From NCBI GenBank assembly GCA_036939975.1, contig JALLPB010001248.1, positions 1-10,560 on the forward strand: 10,560 nt of DNA, read 5' to 3'. Below the pieces are notes generated by a model that saw only the letters and a program-made list of their open reading frames with translations, did no database searches and had not been told where the DNA came from. Below are positions 1 through 7,537 of the stretch, one piece after another; positions within the stretch are counted from its first letter, which is position 1; each line of letters begins with the position of its first letter. The DNA comes from Cyclostephanos tholiformis (taxonomy: Eukaryota; Bacillariophyta; Thalassiosirophyceae; Thalassiosirales; Thalassiosiraceae). The position numbers were made by a program, and so were the translations under genes.

Positions 1-51
1 TCTCTTTGATGCAAAAATTATGAAGTTTTGCCAAAGCATTCACAAGAGCAA

Positions 52-261
52 TTATCCGTACAATTGACAATCCCTTCGACATTGCCATTCAAAATATCCC
101 CCAGCATTGTACCATCATCGCACACTTGTTGATATGGCACCATTCGGTACCAGCGGGGCATACAGATTCTCCCTGTGAGCGTCACTCTGGCTGTACCCCC
201 GAATCTTTGCAGCAGCCTCATTAATCTTGGCTTCCAATAAATTTTGCAAATGCCAAAACAA
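52..261 (-). pseudogene. Weak coding-like scrap, unrecognised
   Basis: The minus-strand frame from 261 reads as a plausible helical, charged protein segment (begins LFWHLQNLLEAKINEAAAK and continues to STSVR) up to a TGA at 115-117. It then continues open as WYNAGGYFEWQ to a TAA at 52-54. The TGA follows a CGA codon and could itself derive from CGA. A competing minus-strand frame (18-323) is open for 101 codons but has a composition typical of a chance ORF. I do not recognise a family, and no start codon or partner gene is visible. It may be debris of another mobile element or chance. Confidence 0.25.
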
Positions 262-389
262 TTAGATTGGGCCAAGACAATGATATATCTCGGCAATGGA
301 TTGGCAAATGCGCCTCCATGCACTCTTCTCTCGTCACGTTGCTACCCTTTTTTCTCACCATTTAAACAAATATACTCTGCAGAAGCTAG

Positions 390-578
390 CGCCGCAGCCT
401 GGATGATATATGCATGAGCTGTGAGCCGATCTGGCAGCGAAAGTTTCATTTTGTTGACAATATCCTTGAATATTATGGTATTATTGAAGACAATGCCACG
501 ATGGCGATGGCATGGAAATGGATGTCAGAAGAAAAGTACAAAACTATGGCAAGATTTTTTTACCTATGGGCGAGGTGA
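390..578 (+). pseudogene. Short ORF-like segment, unrecognised
   Basis: A plus-strand frame opens after a TAG at 387-389, has its first ATG at 414 and ends at TGA 576-578. From the ATG it encodes 54 residues rich in aromatic and charged residues (includes DNILEYYGIIEDN and KYKTMARFFYLW). The composition looks more like a real protein than a random frame, but the segment is short and matches no family I know. It could be an exon or fragment left of the Harbinger element. Confidence 0.22.
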
Positions 579-638
579 CATACACTGTTGAAAGGCAGTC
601 GAAAACATATGTCACTAAGTACATAAGTATGTCATCTC
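572..638. repeat. 12-bp imperfect inverted repeat
   Basis: The arm GAGGTGACATAC at 572-583 is matched on the other strand by 627-638 (reverse complement GAGATGACATAC), 11 of 12 bases identical. The two arms are separated by 43 bp. It may be a hairpin, a tiny MITE remnant or a binding site. No target duplication is evident. Confidence 0.4.
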
Positions 639-667
639 CCAGCCAACTTAGGCTGTGATTTATTTAG

Positions 668-831
668 CAGGTGCACAGAAACGCAAACACACAAATGACC
701 TGTGTGAAGGTTTTTTTTGTTCGCGAGTGTTCATTCGTGTATTCGGTTTGTGAAAAATGTATTTTTAGCCCCGAATGCACAAATGCACGGAAATTCGTTA
801 CAAGATGACCAATTTTTTATTTGTGCACCTG
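668..831. repeat. Possible MITE-like segment with 10-bp perfect terminal inverted repeats
   Basis: CAGGTGCACA at 668-677 is exactly inverted at 822-831 (TGTGCACCTG), enclosing 164 bp with no coding potential. The left flank reads TTTAG and the right flank TAAAA, so a 3-bp TWA duplication of Harbinger type is possible but not clean. The 10-bp match contains the palindrome GTGCAC, which makes chance pairing easier. It lies upstream of the Harbinger transposase and could be the terminus region of that element. Confidence 0.3.
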
Positions 832-892
832 TAAAATTTTATTTGTCGCACAAATAAATCATTCACATGGAACTTATATTTGTCGCACAAAT
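777..892. promoter_or_regulatory. Cluster of GCACAAAT motifs, two inside identical 15-bp palindromes
   Basis: The octamer GCACAAAT occurs on the plus strand at 777-784, 848-855 and 885-892, and on the minus strand at 819-826. The copies at 841-855 and 878-892 are embedded in the identical perfect palindrome ATTTGTCGCACAAAT (6-bp arms, 3-bp centre), 37 bp apart. Such clustered palindromes upstream of a transposase suggest protein-binding sites, for example for the transposase or the Myb/SANT partner that PIF/Harbinger elements usually encode. That role is inference; no partner gene is seen here. Confidence 0.45.
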
Positions 893-915
893 AGAAGGCC
901 CGGATACAAATAGAG

Positions 916-977
916 CTCTCTCCCTCTCTTCTATCGCAGTGAGATACATCTCCCCACTCCCTCTCGCTCTCTCTTGC
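916..977 (+). repeat. CT-rich tract upstream of the Harbinger transposase
   Basis: A polypyrimidine-rich stretch dominated by CTCTCTCC-like runs precedes the first transposase-like residues. It may be a promoter initiator region or simply low-complexity sequence. Confidence 0.4.
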
Positions 978-999
978 CCACGCCAACAGGGGTTCAGCC

Positions 1000-2108
1000 C
1001 AGCATGAATCCCCCTCCTACCTCTTTGATTTTGATGATGGTGCATTTGCCGCTGGCGAATAGCCGCTCCTTGGTGGATATGACGAGGAGTTGTGCTCCTT
1101 CTCCATCGAGAGCTATGTGAGTGTTAGTTGGCATCGTGGTTGGCAGAAAAAACGTCAGGGCAATCGTGTCTACCACAAGCAGAGTGTCCTGCTGTCTTCT
1201 TGGTATGTCAATTTTCTTTGCCCGGGATTCAGGCGCGATTTGACTCACAAGCTATCAAGCTCGGATTGCTTCAGCAAGTTTCGGTCGCTGTTTTGGATGA
1301 AGCTTGAGAAGGTTGAGGAGTTGACTACTATTCTCATCAAGCATGGTTACATTGAGGAGCCGCATTCAGTGAGATTTAGGGAGGAGCTCCATGAGCATAG
1401 CAAGCTCTTTGTACTCTCTGCTCTTTTCCGCCTGGGGAATGGAAGTTCCTTCTGTCAGTGCTGCCCTAATACTTCATCAGTGTTCTGTTCCTCAATGCAA
1501 TCATTGACATGAGGTACGATTATGTTTATCTGCCTCGGAATATCATGAGTTGAGGAGGTTGACTCAGGACTACATCAAAGAGGGTTTGCCCGGTTGCTGC
1601 AGATCCATGGACGTTGTCCATGTTAAGTGGTTGCAGTGTCCCATGGGGGACCATAACCATGCAAAAGGTAAGGCTAGATAGCCCATGATTGGGTTTGAGT
1701 GCATTACCAATTTCCATCACAGGATTATTGGTATCTTTGGTCTGCAGTTCGGCACTCGGAATGATAAGGAGATTGTGAAGGTGGACACCGATGTCTATCT
1801 TCTTTGGACTGGTTGGTACAAGGATGTTTGTTGGAGTTATTACAACAAGAGCATTGTTCATTGGGATTTATTTCATCTGAGACAATTGCAAGCAAGCAGA
1901 TAGCTCAAGTCTCGAGGGGTATTTCTCTATGAATATGAAAGGTGTTCGGAAGATTGTGGAATGCACATTTGGGATCCTTAAAAAGCGTTGGAAAATTTTG
2001 AACGACAATCTGCAGTACCGTGACATTCAGATCTGTGAGAAGATATTTGTCGTCTGCTGTTGTCTACGTACAGTACATGTGCACACGCTCAAAGAAATCA
2101 CAGCCTTA
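1000..2108 (+). pseudogene. PIF/Harbinger transposase (DDE_Tnp_4), frameshifted
   Basis: This is a cut-and-paste transposase relic spread over three frames. From about 1000 a frame encodes an acidic N-terminus (FDFDDG, TAG at 1060-1062), then the Harbinger-type helical region with FRSLFWMKLEKVEELTTIL and FRLGNGSSFCQC. The frame shifts near 1475 (SVLFLNAIIDMRYDYVYLPRN) and again near 1547 (GLPGCCRSMDVVHVKW). The core follows with GFECITNF, RRI-like HHRIIGIFG and GTRNDKEIVK. Catalytic residues can still be placed: Asp at 1610-1612 (SMD), Asp at 1881-1883 (DN, right after a TGA) and Glu at 1959-1961 (VECTFGILKKRW). A short deletion after the second Asp removes the usual following segment, and TAG 1679-1681 interrupts the core. 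The 3' end is cut by the long-TIR element at about 2108. No Myb-like partner gene is visible. Family assignment is firm; activity is excluded by the breaks. Confidence 0.88.
1000..2108 (+). mobile_element. Partial PIF/Harbinger DNA transposon
   Basis: The transposase relic defines the element. Its left terminus is probably among the palindrome-rich sequence at about 660-900, but I cannot place a terminal inverted repeat. Its right end is interrupted at 2108 by the long-TIR element, so any remaining 3' part should lie beyond 10073. No matching right terminus was found in 10074-10505. Confidence 0.6.
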
Positions 2109-2137
2109 AGGGTTAGCTAAGGGTTGGCTAAGGGTTG
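2109..2137 (+). repeat. 11-bp tandem repeats forming the left tip of the long-TIR element
   Basis: Units AGGGTTAGCTA (2109-2119) and AGGGTTGGCTA (2120-2130) are followed by a partial unit AGGGTTG (2131-2137) that is completed by GCTA at 5944-5947 on the far side of the Copia. The next unit, AGGGTTAGGAA, lies at 5948-5958. The inverted right tip has two related units, AGGGTAAGCTA (10071-10061) and ATGGTTACCTA (10060-10050). Confidence 0.85.
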
Positions 2138-2465
2138 TGGCTCGCTGGCACCTCTTGCAACCCTACACGCCCAACCTTGATGCCCTCCTACCTACTATCC
2201 CTCGGAGTGTGTGTCGTCTTCTTCCGCCATCTCTCCATCCACATCTTCCCCAGCCCTTGTTGAGGATGACTGCTCTACCATCGCAGACGATCCCTTGCTC
2301 TCCTTGGATTCTCCTGTTGCCACTTCTGATGCACCGCCACCAAACCCACTGCACGATCTTCTTCCTATGCTGCCCGCAGACATCGCCCGGCTCCTTCATC
2401 ATCCGGGGTCCTCTTTCCCACCGGTCTGACCGTGTGATACGGCCAATGCTTCTGACACAAAAACA

Positions 2466-3197
2466 CACTGGTCCACTGAAGAACTTCATCGAGTCATGGG
2501 TTGTTGCAAGTTTTGTAATTACAAGCACCTCCTCCAAGTCAGCCGTGATGGTCAATGGGTTGTGGCAGTGAGTTCTCGGCCTCCCTTGGTGCCTTTGTCA
2601 TGCTTCCCAAGGCCAAATGAGGCGCTCCCCTTGACCGGACCAAGTATCAATATCTCGATACTGTGCACATCGATATTTCATTTGGTGACTGCGTTTTGGT
2701 TGGGGGGTTTCATTATGCACCTATTATCATGGATCGTGCGACTCGGTACAATTGGACGTTCAGCTTAAAAGACCTCTCCTCCATCAGTATTCTCTCTGCA
2801 CTTTGTCTGTTTTGTGCCGCTGGGGGTTCGTTGGCATGTTGCTTCTACTGCAACTACAATTTGAAACTTTTTGGTACTGCAATCAGCAAATATCTAATTG
2901 ACAATTCCTTGAAGGTGGTCTCCGCTCCGGCCAAACGTCAGCCTGCTAACGGGCTCGTGGAGTCTCATTGGAAGACCATGGTCCATATGGCCTGCACTTT
3001 CCTTACGGAGAAGCAAATGCCACGCACGTTTTGGTTCTATGCCATCACCCACACGGCACGGCTCATGAATGCAATCCCCGGCAAATATTCTGGCCGCCTT
3101 GCTTCTCCCTTTCTTCTTGTCCATGGCATCGGCCACGATGAACGCACTTGGGTGCCCCTCTTCTCAATTTGTTACTTTCATCATGAGCAAGATGGCG
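2466..3197 (+). pseudogene. Copia integrase region (rve-type core), second Asp lost
   Basis: The segment begins around HWSTEELHRVMG, a region typical just upstream of the integrase core in this group, and passes into the core after the shift at about 2562. The first catalytic Asp is in VHIDISFGD (about 2660-2685). The second is expected in the motif before KLFG, where this copy reads CNYNLKLFG, with Asn where Asp is expected. The third, Glu, is kept in NGLVESHWKT (about 2947-2976). TEKQMPRTFWFYAITH and SPFLLVHG follow, as in the Copia integrase C-terminal half. Loss of the second acidic residue and the TGA at 2618-2620 make it inactive. Confidence 0.85.
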
Positions 3198-3201
3198 AAC
3201 G

Positions 3202-4032
3202 ATGGACGGTGTTGTCCTTGGGTGCTCTCCCACTTCCAACGCTCTCCATGTGTACAACCCTCGCAACAAACAGTATAACGAGCCGGATAGTTATTGCTTA
3301 GACCCGTATCATCTTCCGGGATCTCCTATGTCGAACCGCCTCATGTCGAGGACAGTGATGGACATTCCCTTTCCAGGTGATGTCTCTGAAGATGGTAGTC
3401 CAAGGCATATGTACACTATCCTGTTCGATGACAACACAACGACATCTGTCCCGCTTTCCATCATGTCTGCCATGATCCCACCTCCTCCAGTTACCTCATC
3501 TCCATCTGATTCGGATGCCCTTCTCCCTCCCTTCCTTCAGTTGAACTCACGGATCACCTACAAACACGACGGTCAGTATCACAAAGGGTGGCTCCGCCAA
3601 CAGGATGGTGTTTATCATTTATTGTTCAAATCCAACGTCAACAAGCGGAAGGAAGAAGGGGGGGTTCCTCTTCCTAATTTACATTCTACTTGGGTGGACT
3701 TATGTGTACAGGGTGTTTTGCTCCCTGGCCACATGTCACATTCGTTTCTTCATTCCCATTCTTCCTCCAGTCCGGCCACCTTTGACCCTGTTGCCTCCTT
3801 TGTCAGCGCTGTTGACCTCCATTGGGACTGTCCCCCCTCTCTTCTCAAAGCTCTCGCTGACTCCCACCCCGACCGCGAGATCTGGCTGACAAGCTTTCTC
3901 AAGGAAAAGCATGGCATCCAACAACTCGACACATACAAGAGAATCCCCCTGGGTGAATATTGCGCCCTTTGTGAAAAGGATGCCCCCCGGGCCATTCCGA
4001 CAATGTGCATTCTCATCATCAAGAAGGATTAA
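3202..4032 (+). pseudogene. Copia integrase C-terminus, linker and RT N-terminus
   Basis: This is a 276-codon open segment. Residues 1-40 (GVVLGCSPTSNALHVYNP) match the post-integrase region where Copia proteins have a conserved G-x-S/N-x(n)-Y-x-hydrophobic pattern. Residues 95-200 are a Pro/Ser-rich linker with LLPPFLQLNSRITY, DLCVQGVLLPGH and SFDPVASF-like stretches. From about residue 222 (DREIWLTSFLKEKHGI) the Copia reverse transcriptase domain begins, with IPTMCILIIKKD just before the TAA. The sequence between LPG and TVMDIPF is shorter than I would expect, suggesting an in-frame deletion. Its ATG is not the native start; the segment is internal to pol. Confidence 0.8.
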
Positions 4033-4710
4033 CTCCTCCGGCCTCTTCTTGTTCTTGGCAACCATGAGACAGAGTCTGGTCTAAAAGCGACAAATCTGCC
4101 CCTGTTCTTCGTCAAGATAGCCTACAGTTCCTCACAAGCATGGCCATCTCGGCATGAGGTCCCCTTCACCAAGGCGCCTGTAAGAATGCTTTTTGTCATG
4201 GTATTCTGCCCCCCAACAAGGTGACCATCATCCGTCCCCCTAGCGGCGACCCTGAAGCCGCCCCAGATGAGTACTGGCTCTTGAAGCGGACACTCTATGG
4301 CCTCCGCCGTAGTCCTCACCATTGGTATGACAAGATCAACACTAATCTTACGTCAATCGGCCTCACCCCTTCCCTTGAGGATCCCTGCCTCTACACAGGC
4401 TTTGTACACGATCCTACGAATCCTGAAGCCACCATCTCTACCTCCCCTCTGTCCCTTGGCCTATATGTCGACAACTTTGTCTACTTCTCTAAAGACCCTG
4501 TGGTCAAACGCCTCTTCTGTTGCCTTCTCGCAGAGTGATGCAAAGTTGACTTCATAGGCATTGTCGAATGGTTCCTTGGCATCCACTTCTCCTGGCAAAT
4601 CACTCCCTTCCCCGTTGCCGTTCACCTGAACCAGGCCGGCTTTGCCACGAATTTGGTTGAGAGCTTTGCTCGGCAATCTTGGAACATGACTGCATCTGCC
4701 ACTCCCAGTT
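3868..4710 (+). pseudogene. Copia reverse transcriptase (RVT_2), catalytic residues replaced
   Basis: The domain starts in the 3202-4032 frame and continues after a shift at about 4033-4073 as VWSKSDKSAPVLRQDSLQF, NAFCHGILPP, EYWLLKRTLYGLRRSP and CLYTGFV. Two active-site positions are altered. The first Asp, expected in the motif before KNAF, is Ala (GACKNAF, codon 4176-4178). The YVDD box reads YVDN (Asn codon 4473-4475). TGA codons at 4155-4157 and 4536-4538 interrupt the frame. The thumb region GIVEWFLGIHFSW and HLNQAGFATNLVE follows. The enzyme would have copied element RNA into cDNA; this copy is dead at both motif and frame level. Confidence 0.88.
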
Positions 4711-5683
4711 TCGACAAACTCAAGCCTACCAGAGCCTCGTTGGCAGCCTTGGTTGGTTGTCGTGTAGCTCTCGCCCTGACATCTCCGCTGCTCACTCCTT
4801 CCTCTCCTCTTATGCTCAAAAGCCAGCACTGGGGCACATGAAGGCGGCGCTGTACGTCCTCCACTACGTCCATTTGACACATGATTACGGCATCTCCTGC
4901 ACTTCTGATAACGTTGCCCCCATGCACTCCTATATCCACTACCCACCGGATACGGACACTGAGGCATACCATGACACCGTTCCTCCTTCCCTGGGCCCCT
5001 CCGATACCATCTCTGCATACAGCGACGCCTGTTGGGGCTCCCAACTTGGCAGTGCCGTCGCCAATGGTACACTCCTCCCTCTGTTCAAGTTTCGTAGTAT
5101 GAGTGGTGGCATTGTTTTCAAGAATGGCGGCCCCATTGGTTGGTTTGGCGAACATCAAGAACGGACTTCTCTCAGTTCTTGCGAAGCTGAAATCCGTGCT
5201 ACTTGCTCCACTTCCAAGAAGGTTGTCAACTTTCACAATCTCTCTCTCTCCATCTCTAAATCAGGCTTTCCCATCACAGATGTTGGGTCGCCCACCATCC
5301 GGTACAATGACAACTCGGCTTGCGTGAATTGGTCCCGCAACATGACCTCCAAAGCGGCCCGCCACATCGAACTTCATGAAAACTCCATTTGTGAATGGGT
5401 CTGCGATCGCACCATCAACATTCGTCACATTGCTGGCAAACTCAACCCTGCCGACATCTTCACGAAAGAAATGCGGGATTGTGCTCACTTTTGCCGCCTC
5501 AGGGACTCCTTCATGTCCCATCATTCCGACTTCCTTCACACTTCATTACTCGCGATACACCATGTGCCCTCGGTCATCACCCTGGCGGAGGCTTCTACTT
5601 CTTGCAACTACCTTGCTGCTCTCTCTTCCTTCTCTTTCTTTCACACCCTCACGAACGTCTCACATTTATGCAGCGTTGTTTGA
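4709..5683 (+). pseudogene. Copia RNase H domain, open and catalytically intact by motif
   Basis: This is the best preserved part of pol, open for about 325 codons to TGA at 5681-5683. FRQTQAYQSLVGSLGWL and SRPDISAAHSFLSSY are the usual entry to the Ty1/Copia RNase H. Catalytic residues are present: Asp in AYSDACWGS (5024-5026), Glu in SSCEAEI (5183-5185) and Asp in YNDNSACV (5309-5311). The C-terminal signature HIEL...NPADIFTKEM follows. Several Arg positions typical of the motif are His or Cys here (GEHQERTS, VNFHNL, ELHENSICEW), consistent with CpG transitions. The last 50 residues after HHVPSV are variable and unassigned. Cut off from RT by a deletion junction near 4709. Confidence 0.88.
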
Positions 5684-5868
5684 TATATGCTTCGCCATTC
5701 CTTCACCATTGTTCCTCTGGATCTCTGCTGACACGGTTGCTTGTTTCACATCTGTAGTGTCATGGTTTGGAGTCCATTTTTATGGATTCCGTTCCCTCTA
5801 GATTCCGTGCTCTTTCATATTACTATGGCCATAATATTACAGGCGCTGCATTTCCTTTTGCTGGTCAC
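5684..5868 (+). other. Copia 3' untranslated region
   Basis: There is no credible coding sequence between the end of the pol frame and the purine tract. Overlapping frames here are shadows of the pol tail. Confidence 0.5.
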
Positions 5869-5938
5869 AAGGATGGGGGGTGTTGGTCCGTCCTTGGCCC
5901 AGTTTAGTAGAGCGGTAGGCTCACTTCTCTCACCAGCA
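5869..5938 (+). repeat. Polypurine tract and 58-bp 3' LTR remnant of the Copia
   Basis: AAGGATGGGGGG at 5869-5880 is a good polypurine tract. It is followed at once by TGTTGG (5881), and the block ends CCAGCA (5938), a near-perfect inverted TG...CA terminus of Copia LTR type. At 58 bp it is far shorter than usual LTRs, so it is probably internally deleted. The 5' end (2138 onward) shows at most a few similar bases, so no LTR pair can be dated. Confidence 0.5.
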
Positions 5939-5956
5939 GGTTGGCTAAGGGTTAGG

Positions 5957-6337
5957 AATTCAGTACTACTGATAACATATCAATTGACCCCTTAGCAAAT
6001 TGCACTTTGCTAACACCTTCCTGACCCTGTCCTAACACTTTGTGAAGACTTTGCTAAGACTTTGCTCAGACTTCCTGTAGAAATTGTGTAGAATCTAGTA
6101 TATCACAAAAAAACAACAGATTCTCCCCTCACAATGAAATAAATCCCCTCCCCCCCCCCCAAGCCGCCCATGCCAACTCCCATAACTCCACAACCACCCG
6201 GCGGTTTTTATTGATTCTTCACATCCGCGCCCTCTTCCAACCTCTTCTAACATCCTGTGGTATCGGCGCCGCTCTCCCCTCCGATGACAGCCACACAACC
6301 CCCTTGATCACACCACCATCATCATTGCCGGGTAAAT
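5957..6337 (+). repeat. Left inverted arm of the Tc1/mariner-like element
   Basis: It aligns over its whole length with the reverse complement of 9581-9958. Shared blocks include GATAACATATCAA, the seven-unit 11-bp array, AGACTTCCTGT followed by RAAATTGT, a poly-C run leading into AAGCC, AACTCCACAAC, CAACCTCTTCTAACATCCTGT and CACACCACCATCATCAT. Length is about 380 bp, very long for Tc1/mariner. The arm ends a few bases before the ATG of the transposase gene and probably holds its promoter. Confidence 0.92.
6002..6078 (+). repeat. Seven contiguous 11-bp units in the left arm
   Basis: Units are GCACTTTGCTA, ACACCTTCCTG, ACCCTGTCCTA, ACACTTTGTGA, AGACTTTGCTA, AGACTTTGCTC and AGACTTCCTGT, exactly 77 bp with no gaps. 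The order matches the right-arm array unit for unit. The 11-bp period is close to one helical turn, so all units face one side of the helix. A role as transposase or accessory-protein binding sites is inference. Confidence 0.88.
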
Positions 6338-6355
6338 CTACTGCCCCTAGGGATC

Positions 6356-7435
6356 ATGGCCAACCAGCGGCGTGAAGAGACCATGGCTTTTTGGTGCCAC
6401 AATCATTGCTTGCCAAGGGTCAATGATGTATATGCCAAGGGAAACGCCCCCATCCAAGCACTAATGGGACGCGAGGCTATGATATTCCCTTCCACCAAGT
6501 AATTCTGGATAACCACCAGGCTGGCTGCCCTGTCCCCCAAAGCCTCAAGAGTAGCATTAAGCACTAGACTGGGTGCATTGTTCCTCAGAGGATGACCAGG
6601 AATAAGCCATGTAGCAAGTAGTGGTGAGTATCTTTTCCTTCTAATTCTCTTCAAGATGATATGGCCACACTCAAACTACTATGAGTGAATAGCCTTCATT
6701 GCAAACAAGTCCAACAATGCAAGGATCATCTTGCATATGACTGTGAGTAGGGCCCTCATGAAGCTTGGTTACACAACCAAGATCACCTCGACTGTTGCCT
6801 ATCAGGCATTTACCATGAGGAATCTGGCACAACACCAGATGTTTTTGACCGAGCTGTGGCCCGTCGGGATTCATGGTGTGCCTCGGCATCAGCTGATTGA
6901 TGCTGACGAGTTTGGACTGCATTTTAATGCAGCCAACAAGAAGTATGGTCAGGCGCTGCATGGGATTGAGATCAGTTAGCCGGGAAATTATGACAGGGGG
7001 ACCTTCAAGCTTACGATCCTGTTGGTGGTTGAGATGGGCGTTTCGGCTATTCCCGCAGGGGATACCAGATCTGTGAGTAACCCCCAAGTTTGGGGGAGAG
7101 TGAATGCAATTGCCAGCACCTCCATTGAAGCGTATTGTACATTCATCGAGCAAGCGCTCAACATGTACAATGCAATTGATGATCCTTCTCAATGCAGGAC
7201 ATTGATACATGACAACCTCTCTTCGCACAAGGCGCCGGAGGTTTACAAGGCCATGAGGATGAGGGGAGATGGTCCGGTCAAATTTGCAATCAACCAGGCA
7301 TGCTGTTGACTAGCCCAGCATTGGTCGGAGGTGAGAGACTTGCCAACAATGCAAGCTGTTGTTGAGCATTTAATTGATTCTGGCATCTCAGGGATGGATG
7401 CCACATTTCTGAAATGTGGCTATGTATGGAACTAG
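6356..7435 (+). pseudogene. Tc1/mariner-like DDE transposase with in-frame stops
   Basis: A single frame runs from ATG 6356 to TAG 7433-7435 (359 triplets) broken by TAA 6500, TGA 6593, TGA 6686, TAG 6977 and TGA 7307, without a frameshift. The N-terminal third is presumably the DNA-binding region, with no clear helix-turn-helix left. Then follow MTVSRALMKLGYTTK, an IS630/Tc1-like pre-catalytic helix, the first Asp in LIDADEFGL (6905-6907), GNYDRGTFKLTILL, the second Asp in LIHDNLSSHKAPEVY (7211-7213) and GPVKFAINQ, where Lys (7280-7282) stands at the expected third acidic position. Only 22 residues separate the second Asp from this Lys, against 34 in classical DD34E enzymes, so a 36-bp in-frame deletion is likely. 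It starts immediately inside the left arm and faces the minus-strand gene. It is inactive. The superfamily call is good; the family within it is unassigned. Confidence 0.8.
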
Positions 7436-7537
7436 TTTGAGCTATTGAATAACATATGTATAATGATATTCCTCTTGATTAGTAAACTATGATCATAAAA
7501 TAGATACTACTTTGAATGAATATTGGGAGGTGAAAGA
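7436..7537. other. Intergenic gap between convergent genes
   Basis: About 100 AT-rich bases separate the 3' ends of the two convergent genes. It presumably holds both polyadenylation signals, but no perfect AATAAA is seen on the plus strand. Confidence 0.4.

Larger units (their letters stand above)
2181..5683 (+). pseudogene. pol: Copia pol polyprotein, multiply frameshifted
   Basis: One ancestral reading frame is now split over five segments: 2181-2562, ~2563-3197, 3202-4032, 4074-~4710 and ~4709-5683. In-frame stops are TGA 2427-2429, TGA 2618-2620, TAA 4030-4032, TGA 4155-4157 and TGA 4536-4538. The first shift looks like a single-base loss at about 2562. The break at about 3198-3201, and the one at about 4709 between RT and RNase H, look like small deletions. 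In life the product would be cleaved into integrase, reverse transcriptase and RNase H inside a cytoplasmic virus-like particle. This copy cannot encode it. Confidence 0.9.
2138..5938 (+). mobile_element. Degenerate Ty1/Copia retrotransposon nested in the long-TIR element
   Basis: The insert starts with TG (2138-2139), ends with CA (5937-5938) and is flanked by GGTTG at 2133-2137 and 5939-5943, a 5-bp target duplication as expected for Copia. The order integrase, reverse transcriptase, RNase H is Ty1/Copia-type. Gag, protease, primer-binding site and a full 5' LTR are not visible, so the 5' portion is deleted or beyond recognition. A purine tract at 5869-5880 precedes a candidate 3' LTR remnant. 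At 3.8 kb it is shorter than complete elements of this group. Because the target is a tandem repeat, the 5-bp match alone is weak, but the interrupted 11-bp unit supports the boundaries independently. Confidence 0.85.

Noticed and set aside
18..323. 101-codon minus-strand ORF as a gene
   Set aside because: No motif and an unlikely composition; another frame over 52-261 looks more protein-like.
2106..2137. Telomere-like repeat (TAAGGGTT)
   Set aside because: The period is 11 bp, not 6 or 7, and the same units occur inverted at the other tip of the transposon, so they belong to its ends.
2555..4720. Programmed frameshifting in Copia pol
   Set aside because: Shifts occur at several unrelated places together with deletions and in-frame stops, which indicates decay rather than recoding.
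4461..5236. Long minus-strand ORFs (about 200 codons each)
   Set aside because: Both lie opposite the Copia RT/RNase H coding strand and have the Arg/Gly/Ser-rich composition typical of shadow frames.
6403..6654. Minus-strand 83-codon ORF
   Set aside because: It opposes the N-terminal part of the plus-strand transposase frame and has no recognisable motif.
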